Part shown: piece after piece, positions 6,844 to 12,682 of the stretch
How the letters are laid out: each line of letters starts with the position of its first letter
Numbering within the stretch: position 1 is the stretch's first letter
Assembly (NCBI GenBank): GCA_022572905.1
Contig: JACZUZ010000010.1
Location: 1 to 12,682 of the forward strand
DNA length: 12,682 nucleotides
Direction: 5' to 3'
Source of the DNA: Candidatus Zixiibacteriota bacterium
Lineage (GTDB): Bacteria > Zixibacteria > MSB-5A5 > GN15 > JACZUZ01
The notes under the pieces: generated by a model
The model's database searches: none
Seen by the model: only the letters and a program-made list of their open reading frames with translations
What the model was told of the DNA's origin: nothing
Program-made: the position numbers and the translations under genes

Positions 6844-9126
6844 CTAGCGCACAAACTCAACAGCCGGCTTCGGATCGCGCATACTTTTCGTTGATCCCAG
6901 GGATATTTTCCCCGCTGGCCCCGCCCGCAGAAGGCGTTTCTCCTCATCAAGCCCCACCTCATACATCCCGGTTTCCTCAAGTAGCTTTACCGGGCCGATT
7001 CTTGATATAACCGTGGTTACGGAGCCTTTTGACGACATCCCCAGATCGGAAACGAGACCTCCGGTAACACCCACCAATCCATAATCGGGCGAGTAGGCGA
7101 ATTCGTTCTGTTTGGGTTTGAAGCGAATATCTTCATCCAGCTCCTCCAGGTCTTTTTCATTTGAAAATTCATTCGAGCCTCCTTTCGAACTATCGCTCTC
7201 ATTGTCTGTCGAGCTAAAGAGAATTTCCGGATTGATCGAGTAAAAGAATTCGGGTCCGTCTTCTTCAAATATTCTTTTCGCGCCAATATCAATTTTCAAC
7301 GACGGATGCAGTGTAAAGGGCAATGAAACTTCAACATCGCGCTCGGCCTCCCAGCTATCAACCATCAGCAATAGACCCTCATTGAAGAAAATAACCTCGC
7401 GATTAATCTGAGTGTCAAAACCCAGAACTTTGCTGTATCCGTTATGATGTCCCTTGAAATAAAATCCACCCGGAAAACTTCTCGCGCAGGCGACATCCGC
7501 GTCTGTAGTTTTATCCCATCCATCTGCGCCTGACTGCACGGATGGACCAATGCCGTTTATGATGAGAGTGTTTTTCCCAACTGCTCCGCGAAACCGTTTG
7601 CGAATCTCGGGGTTGTGGTAAATCGAGCCGGTTCCGCTATCCACTAGCACAGGTTTGCCCCCCAAATACAAAGCCAGCGACAATTGACTGTCATGTATAT
7701 GCTCATCAGCGCCAAAATCGAACTTCCCACATCTCAAGAGCAGAAAGTCACCTTCCTGACTTTTGTGTACTATGAATCCGGAATCGGAATCGATATCCAC
7801 CATACGACCTTCAGAATTACTGTCTGAGCTGACAGACGTCCGTTCGAAATTTTTATCGGTTTCCGCTTTTACTTCAGGAATTTCTCCGCACAGCCAGACA
7901 TTCTCCGCGTTTACCACTCGATCTGAGTTCATTGCATACGAACAATCAAATATGTCGCTCTCCGATATTAAAGCGGGACCGCTGTCAAGGGGATGAAACG
8001 CCAGCCAGCAGATTCTACCGCCATCGCAATCATTGAACTGAGGAACAAGCAAATCTTTCGGGGAAAGCTCCCTCAGGCGTTTGTGTGCGACCGCTGCGAT
8101 TTCTGTAACTCTGTTGTCCAGCTCGTATCCCAATTCACGCGCCAAACTGACAACGGTTACGTATATATCTGTGGCGTAAAGATGCGCCGAAGCGGTCAAG
8201 CCCATGTGGGTTCCGTCCGCCAGAAAGCGCTTCTCCGGACGGTCGGAGAGAATTTCCGCGGCCTGAGAACGCCAGTTAGCGGCTTCCACAAACTCAGGAA
8301 AGGCAGCGCCCACGCTATAAAGCGCAAGCGCCACTCCCAAAGGTTCGATTTCGGCGGCCTTATCGCGCCACAGATTTTTTTCAAGGCGCTGGCAACATTC
8401 CCAAATTCCTTTGAGGATCAGCGACAACAACTGTGGACGTCGAGCAAGTTCAACTCTGAAAAACTGAACCGCCCAAACCCAGGCGTAAACCCTGAGTGAA
8501 ATTTCAAAATCAGAAACGTAATTTATCCCCGACGAAAAACGGTTCCTGGTAAACCAATCAACCGTCAGTTCCGCGAAGCGCTCGAAATATTTCTTGTCTC
8601 CGCTCAGGACATAGGCCGGACCCAGCCAGTACACCCAACCCCAGCGATTTGGCTCGCGAAGGTGACGAAGATCGCCAATCTTGTAAAACTCCGTCAGATC
8701 AAGGTCGGCGTAAAAGCCCTCCGGCGCTGTGACTTCGTGAATATGATCGCGGCGCCAGCGATCGGAGCCTTTGAATGCGCCGGGATCGTGAGAAAGAATC
8801 GGCATTTTCCCAGCGACAACATGGTCCGCCCGCGAATAAATCAAAGAGCGTTCATAATCGCCATCATCGTAATAATCACGAATTTTTTCCAATTTCTCGT
8901 CATAAAGAAAACAACCGGAGGTGCGGGAAAGTACCCAGCGCCCCAGCTCTTTCTCGGATTTCCCCAGCGAGCGCAGATGGTCTTGCGGATCAAAGCGCTC
9001 GGAGTTGTTCTTATAGGCCCAACGACTGAAACCATGAAACACGCACGCGTTAACCTCGCGCCACAACTTATCGGTTTCCAGACGTTCAAGCATATTTGTC
9101 AGAGAGTTCTTCATATGTATCTTCAT
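6844..9126 (-). CDS. Heparinase II/III-family polysaccharide lyase-like protein
   Basis: The family comprises lyases of uronic-acid polysaccharides and related proteins in exopolysaccharide clusters. The N-terminal (alpha/alpha) toroid domain covers about residues 60-400, including LREPNRWGWVYWLGPAY (156-172) and INYVSDFEISLRVYAWVW (201-218), the usual 'NW..slE..lR...W' region. The C-terminal beta-sheet domain (about 445-720) contains SGFIVHKSQEGDFLLLRCG (449-467), GADEHIHDSQLSLALYLGGKPVLVDSGTG (472-500) and GAVGKNTLIING (514-525), the usual 'H.D..s..l...G.p.l.D.G' and 'HNT' regions. By recall, family members read DGxxxExSxxYHxx in the toroid; here residues 304-316 read DGTHMGLTASAHL, so the Glu is Gly and the catalytic-type Tyr is Ala. 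A Ser/Asp/Glu-rich insertion lies at about 639-668. There is no signal peptide, so a cytosolic site is likely unless exported otherwise. The start is ATG at 9126; ATG at 9114 is an alternative. It is followed by the glycosyltransferase-like gene. Confidence 0.85.
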   Translation of the reverse strand: MKIHMKNSLTNMLERLETDKLWREVNACVFHGFSRWAYKNNSERFDPQDHLRSLGKSEKELGRWVLSRTSGCFLYDEKLEKIRDYYDDGDYERSLIYSRADHVVAGKMPILSHDPGAFKGSDRWRRDHIHEVTAPEGFYADLDLTEFYKIGDLRHLREPNRWGWVYWLGPAYVLSGDKKYFERFAELTVDWFTRNRFSSGINYVSDFEISLRVYAWVWAVQFFRVELARRPQLLSLILKGIWECCQRLEKNLWRDKAAEIEPLGVALALYSVGAAFPEFVEAANWRSQAAEILSDRPEKRFLADGTHMGLTASAHLYATDIYVTVVSLARELGYELDNRVTEIAAVAHKRLRELSPKDLLVPQFNDCDGGRICWLAFHPLDSGPALISESDIFDCSYAMNSDRVVNAENVWLCGEIPEVKAETDKNFERTSVSSDSNSEGRMVDIDSDSGFIVHKSQEGDFLLLRCGKFDFGADEHIHDSQLSLALYLGGKPVLVDSGTGSIYHNPEIRKRFRGAVGKNTLIINGIGPSVQSGADGWDKTTDADVACARSFPGGFYFKGHHNGYSKVLGFDTQINREVIFFNEGLLLMVDSWEAERDVEVSLPFTLHPSLKIDIGAKRIFEEDGPEFFYSINPEILFSSTDNESDSSKGGSNEFSNEKDLEELDEDIRFKPKQNEFAYSPDYGLVGVTGGLVSDLGMSSKGSVTTVISRIGPVKLLEETGMYEVGLDEEKRLLRAGPAGKISLGSTKSMRDPKPAVEFVR

Positions 9127-9183
9127 GAATATCTTGTTGGTATTATTGCGAATGGAAATGATCAGAAAACTTCTCTGACCCCG

Positions 9184-9203
9184 TACCGCTATTATCGGCG
9201 GTA
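9184..9203. repeat. Inverted repeat TACCGC-N8-GCGGTA
   Basis: A perfect 6-bp stem with an 8-base loop lies between the metallophosphoesterase stop (9260) and the heparinase-like start (9126). The minus-strand bases after it (CGGGGTC) are not a T-run, so an intrinsic terminator is doubtful. An operator or RNA hairpin upstream of the heparinase-like gene is equally possible. Confidence 0.3.
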
Positions 9204-9259
9204 AATGGGATTAGATTCAGAGATTTGGAATAAAACGCGATGAAGAAAAGGAGGGAAAA

Positions 9260-10495
9260 TCAGGCCTTGCGAAGTGTGATAATTGGCGCCTCGGTGGGAC
9301 ATCCCAGTCGGAATGGAAACCAGTGGCCTATCCCGCTGGACGTATATAGTTTATTCTGGCCAATCTCGAACTCACCCCAGAGATAACTATTCTTATTGAA
9401 CACATCAAAAACCGACTTACCCATAAATCCCACCTGCCCACCATGCGTATGCCCCGCCAGCGAAAGATCAACCCCAGACTTAGCGGCCACCTCAAATGCC
9501 CAGGGACGATGTGTTAGAAGAAGTTTAAATGATTCGCTTTCAGAATCGCGCATTGAACGTTCAACGGTTTCGTCATAGAACGAATCATACTTTGCGCCCC
9601 ACCTCATCGAAACCGGATCATCTGCGCCACCCACATAAATACTGCTAGCGCCGACCTGTATTTTCTCTCCGGAATTAACCAAAAGTGGAATCGGCCCTGC
9701 GTTGAAAGTTCGGTAAACCTGCTTTATGCCGCGATAGTATTCATGATTCCCGAGTGTGGCGAACGCGCCGTAACGCGGATTCAAGGCGGCGATTAACCTT
9801 AGCGCATCGGGTAATTGATCGAGCCTGTCGGCGAAATCGCCAACTACTACGATCAAATCGATCTTTTCTTTCTCCAGCTCAAGCGTCAGCTCCTCTAAGT
9901 TATTCAGCGTATAAAAGAGACCCAAATGCAGATCACACAAATGTAATATGCGAAACCCCTCCAGATCGGGACTCAAGTTCGGAAACCTCAGAGGTAATTC
10001 GAAAACTTTAACCGAACTGTAAGAGCCCAGAACACCCGCAACTCCGCTGGTCATTGCCAGAGCGGGGAGAGTAGCGCCAGCCATAAGCAAATAGCGACGC
10101 TCCGGAGAAACTAGTTCTTCTGAAATTTCTTCGGAAGCGTTGGCGCCACTATCGGAGGAGTCCCGAAGATTCCTTTTGCTTTTTCTTTTAAGAAGCCAAT
10201 CCGCTAAGCGCAAAATGCCTGAAATGGGCAAAACCAATGTCGCGGCGATAAGAGAAACCCACAGCGCGGCCGCCAGAAGTCCCATTGGTGTTTCAATCCA
10301 GATCAGTCCCTGCCAGCGACCCAGAAACAAAAGAATTGTGGCGACAAGAGTCAGAAGAGGCGCTCCCCATATAACTCTGCGACCCCAGTGCGAACGCCAT
10401 AGAGTTGGAGTGAAGTATTTGGCCATAAGAATAGCCGTCGCCCCCACTGCTAAATGGAGACCCAAAAAAGCCAGAACAAACATCGTTACTCTCAT
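9260..10495 (-). CDS. Membrane-anchored calcineurin-like metallophosphoesterase (YkuE-like)
   Basis: The catalytic domain (about residues 175-410) carries all the metal-site motifs of the calcineurin-like superfamily: D188-x-H190 (HLCDLHLG), G219-D220 (VVVGDFADR), GNHE at 249-252, H329 (LLLTHRP) and GHTH at 348-351. Hydrophobic segments at about 5-27, 42-60 and 70-97 are membrane spans. A basic and acidic linker (about 101-130) follows, then PERRYLL and a fourth hydrophobic segment (about 136-157), which resembles the twin-arginine-like leader seen in YkuE-type proteins but here in an internal position. The catalytic domain is therefore membrane-tethered. Known relatives hydrolyse phosphodiester or pyrophosphate bonds, some in lipid A or phospholipid metabolism; the substrate here is unknown. 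The start is ATG at 10495, with ATG at codon 5 possible. It lies 232 bp after the helicase gene and 133 bp before the heparinase-like gene, so co-transcription is uncertain. Confidence 0.9.
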   Translation of the reverse strand: MRVTMFVLAFLGLHLAVGATAILMAKYFTPTLWRSHWGRRVIWGAPLLTLVATILLFLGRWQGLIWIETPMGLLAAALWVSLIAATLVLPISGILRLADWLLKRKSKRNLRDSSDSGANASEEISEELVSPERRYLLMAGATLPALAMTSGVAGVLGSYSSVKVFELPLRFPNLSPDLEGFRILHLCDLHLGLFYTLNNLEELTLELEKEKIDLIVVVGDFADRLDQLPDALRLIAALNPRYGAFATLGNHEYYRGIKQVYRTFNAGPIPLLVNSGEKIQVGASSIYVGGADDPVSMRWGAKYDSFYDETVERSMRDSESESFKLLLTHRPWAFEVAAKSGVDLSLAGHTHGGQVGFMGKSVFDVFNKNSYLWGEFEIGQNKLYTSSGIGHWFPFRLGCPTEAPIITLRKA

Positions 10496-10727
10496 CTATA
10501 TTCTCGCTGCTATCATAAATTGATCACCTAAGTTAAAACTGTGCGCCCCCCAGTGATTTCACAATTCCCGACAGAGCAATCCTGCAGTCCGTCAGTTCGG
10601 CGGGCCGCTTTGAGACATCATACGATCAAACATAACATCGGGTTCCCGTATATGAATACTTGACCCTCGGTGAGCGCTAAAATAGTTGGGACCGCTAATA
10701 GTGATTGATAAGCGCCGACTGGATGTC

Positions 10728-12023
10728 TTATAGCCTGCGTTTCCTTTTTTTCCGGCCCACTCTGCCAAATTCTTCCTTGGGAGTGGAGGTGGGCTTCTCA
10801 CCCTCTTCCTCCTGCGGGACATCTTTGGGATCAAAGCCAAAGAAAACCGGAGGCGTTTTCTCAAATATCTTGGTAGATGTTTGCCTGAAGATCGTATCTA
10901 AGGGAACTGCAAACCCCTTCACTTCTTCTCTATCTATTTTGTATCCGAGTATTGCTTCTATGGCTAGAAGTTTCTCGTATTCCTCGGGCGACACAAGTGT
11001 AATAGCGTCACCCTCGGCGTCCAGGCGAGCTGTGCGGCCAATTCGATGAATATAATCATCGGGGGCATCCGGCGTATCATAATTGACCACATGCGTGATC
11101 CCCGAAATATCCAACCCGCGCGCGGCGATATTTGTCGCCACCAGAATCTTGTAGCGACCATTCTTGAATCCTTCGAGAGCGCGCAGACGCTGGGGTTGTG
11201 TGCGGTCTCCATGAATAACCGCAACCGAGCGCCAGGTATGCTTAAGTCGCGCGGCGACACGATCCGCCTGACGTTTGGTTCGCGTGAAAATCAAAGCGGA
11301 ATCCAGATTAACAGACTTTAGAACTTTTTCGAGCAGGTCAAGTTTTGTGCGAAGAGAAACAGGATACACTTTATGCGAAATACCCTGGGCTGGAGCGCCA
11401 ACAATTCCAATCGATACTTTGACAGGATTGTGAAGAAAATCCGTAGTCAGGCGCATTATCTGGGGCGGAAATGTAGCCGAGAATAACATCCGTTGACATC
11501 TATCGGGAGCGCGTCTGAGAATTCTGCGGACATCGGGCATAAATCCGACATCCAGCATACGGTCCGCTTCATCGAGAACGACGAACTTAAGACGTTTGAG
11601 ATTTATCACGCCCTGGCGCAGATAATCCAAAAGCCTTCCTGGAGTAGCCACAATTATCTGAACACCTTTTTCAAGCTCTTCCCTGCCCGTGCGCACTGAA
11701 CTGCCGCCGTATGCGACCGTACTCTTATGTCCGCTGTATTTGCTGTACGCAAGTAGGTTCTTGCCAACTTGAATCGCCAGTTCGCGAGTAGGAGTCAAAA
11801 TCAGCGCTTCCGGAAAGGGGTTCTTGCTGGGCTTCAATTTACTCAAGATAGGCAAGAGATAAGCCGCGGTCTTGCCGGTGCCTGTTTGCGCTGTGCCAAC
11901 CATATCGCGGCCGGACTGAGCCACCGGGATAGCCTCATCCTGGATGGGCGTGGGCGTTTTATACCCTAATTCATCCAGCGCTCTATAGAGAGATTTATCA
12001 AAATTAAATTTTCTAAAAGACAT
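10728..12023 (-). CDS. DEAD-box ATP-dependent RNA helicase, RhlE-like
   Basis: The enzyme unwinds short RNA duplexes using ATP, usually in ribosome assembly or RNA decay. All superfamily 2 motifs are present in order: Q motif YKTPTPIQ (21-28), motif I AQTGTGKT (45-52), Ia PTREL (78-82), GG (106-107), Ib TPGR (127-130), II DEAD (151-154), III SAT (182-184), IV ALIFTRT (243-249), V ATNIAARGLD (296-305) and VI HRIGRTAR (326-333). The N-terminus (MSFRKFNFDKSLYRAL) begins like E. coli RhlE. The C-terminal extension (about 385-431) ends in a basic GRKKRKRRL tail, a likely RNA-binding patch. Length 431 fits the group. The start is ATG at 12023 with only a weak ribosome site; a possible -10 element lies 34 bp upstream. 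Gaps of 235 and 232 bp on either side suggest a separate transcription unit. Confidence 0.95.
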   Translation of the reverse strand: MSFRKFNFDKSLYRALDELGYKTPTPIQDEAIPVAQSGRDMVGTAQTGTGKTAAYLLPILSKLKPSKNPFPEALILTPTRELAIQVGKNLLAYSKYSGHKSTVAYGGSSVRTGREELEKGVQIIVATPGRLLDYLRQGVINLKRLKFVVLDEADRMLDVGFMPDVRRILRRAPDRCQRMLFSATFPPQIMRLTTDFLHNPVKVSIGIVGAPAQGISHKVYPVSLRTKLDLLEKVLKSVNLDSALIFTRTKRQADRVAARLKHTWRSVAVIHGDRTQPQRLRALEGFKNGRYKILVATNIAARGLDISGITHVVNYDTPDAPDDYIHRIGRTARLDAEGDAITLVSPEEYEKLLAIEAILGYKIDREEVKGFAVPLDTIFRQTSTKIFEKTPPVFFGFDPKDVPQEEEGEKPTSTPKEEFGRVGRKKRKRRL

Positions 12024-12056
12024 CTGGTTTATCCGTTGGAAAGTTTTTTCTCGCGC

Positions 12057-12062
12057 ATTATA
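12057..12062 (-). promoter_or_regulatory. Possible -10 element (TATAAT) of the helicase gene
   Basis: TATAAT on the minus strand lies 34 bases before the helicase start codon, allowing a leader of about 25 bases. The -35 position (about 16 bases upstream, reading GCCGAC) is a poor match, so the call rests on the perfect -10 hexamer and its location. Confidence 0.35.
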
Positions 12063-12258
12063 GGGTTTTGGGCAAACGGTCGGCTTTCTGCGAGCGCGCG
12101 AGAGTCTGGTATCGTTCTTCAGTTACCGGAAACAGTCCTCGAAACCAATATAAGGGGAATTGCCGGTCTATTCCAGATCAAAATTGAAAACGAGGCGATC
12201 TCGGCTTTTACCTAATTTGTGGAAAGGGGAATTTACGCAAGGGATTCCACAAGGTCGA

Positions 12259-12682
12259 TCAGTCGCTGACTGAGATCAGACCTTTCTCAATTTCTACATC
12301 TGGATGCTCTGAGCAGTGGAATTTGTATAATCCCAATACCGGGAAATAGACAACAGAGCTGTCGCCATACAGAAGCAGGCCAGAGTCGAAACCTCCGGGT
12401 GTGTCTGATACGAATTGATGCCCCTCGATCTTAGTAAGCTCGTCCAGGTTTACAAAATTGACGCCAAATCCGCGCTTAATATTCAGGTTCGTCGGGGAAA
12501 GAATTTTGTTGGCGATTAACACTCTCACAATCGGAAACGCGGGGATACTCACGAATGCGGGCTCAGATTTTTCGGACTCGTTGCCGAAAATATCTGTCAC
12601 GACAACTGCGACGATGTAATGACCGGTATCAATATACAAATGGCTTGCGGAGAAGACTTCATCTCCTGAGTGAAAAAGTATA
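12259..12682 (-). CDS. PKD-like plus plastocyanin/cupredoxin-like protein, 5' end outside window
   Basis: The frame is open to the right edge of the window, giving 140 C-terminal residues of a longer protein; the TTG at 12639 is not needed as a start. Residues 1-47 (fragment numbering), with GDEVFSASHLYIDTGHYIVAVVVTDIFGN, match the end of a PKD or Ig-like repeat ('Y...G.Y.V...VTD..GN'). Residues 51-138 form a cupredoxin-like domain: IANKILSPTNLNIKRGFGV (56-74), FVNLDE (76-81), H88, FDSGLL (98-103), and the copper loop FHCSEHP (121-127). Candidate type 1 copper ligands are H88, C123 and H126. The axial Met expected in CxxHPxM is replaced by Val129. Extracellular location and a role in electron transfer or copper binding are inferred from the domains; the fold may also serve only structurally. 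The stop (TGA) is 235 bp before the helicase start. Confidence 0.75.
   Translation of the reverse strand, partial: ILFHSGDEVFSASHLYIDTGHYIVAVVVTDIFGNESEKSEPAFVSIPAFPIVRVLIANKILSPTNLNIKRGFGVNFVNLDELTKIEGHQFVSDTPGGFDSGLLLYGDSSVVYFPVLGLYKFHCSEHPDVEIEKGLISVSD

Noticed and set aside
7993..8499. Plus-strand 168-residue open frame
   Set aside because: It is antisense to the heparinase-like gene with no domain signal; the open frame follows from the composition of the true gene.
8662..9204. Plus-strand 180-residue open frame across the heparinase-like gene
   Set aside because: It lies almost entirely antisense to a well-supported family gene and has no recognisable motif.
10592..10864. Small gene between helicase and metallophosphoesterase (minus strand)
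   Set aside because: Half of the frame is a shadow of the helicase C-terminus; the remaining 130 bases carry no ribosome site or conserved-looking peptide.

Overview
The window looks like chromosomal DNA of a Gram-negative environmental bacterium, probably an uncultivated lineage. The evidence is a mid-range base composition rich in GCGC by eye, several genes without a clear Shine-Dalgarno site, secreted beta-rich proteins, a PKD/cupredoxin protein and polysaccharide genes. An FCB-superphylum lineage (for example Zixibacteria-like) would fit, but this is a weak guess from protein style, since no rRNA or taxonomic marker is present.

Layout. Eight of the ten genes lie on the minus strand, so it reads from high to low coordinates. 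From the right edge these are a 5'-truncated PKD-plus-cupredoxin protein (12259-12682), an RhlE-like DEAD-box RNA helicase (10728-12023), a membrane-anchored calcineurin-like metallophosphoesterase (9260-10495), a heparinase II/III-family protein (6844-9126), a membrane-anchored family 2 glycosyltransferase-like protein (5500-6678), and a RecB/AddB/Cas4-type PD-(D/E)XK nuclease with an iron-sulfur cysteine set (4166-5416). A plus-strand gene for a secreted 199-residue protein (3502-4101) runs convergently to the nuclease gene. Beyond a 439-bp divergent intergenic region lie a phage-type portal gene (1815-3062) and a large terminase gene (376-1773). A plus-strand gene for a 56-residue membrane or secreted peptide (128-298) runs convergently to the terminase.

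How the genes may work together. The glycosyltransferase-like and heparinase-like proteins resemble parts of an extracellular polysaccharide locus, and the metallophosphoesterase is compatible with envelope metabolism. Both polysaccharide proteins appear to have lost residues normally needed for catalysis. Portal and terminase are the two main parts of a headful DNA-packaging motor. Here they occur without a visible small terminase, protease, capsid or tail gene, in the order portal then terminase (the reverse of the usual phage order), next to ordinary cellular genes. This orphan packaging pair is the most interesting item: a decayed prophage, part of a dispersed gene-transfer-agent-like system, or a domesticated DNA-translocation module. 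Intact ATPase and nuclease motifs argue against simple decay. Dyad-symmetric sites lie upstream of the portal gene and a cluster of palindromes lies at the end of the terminase gene.
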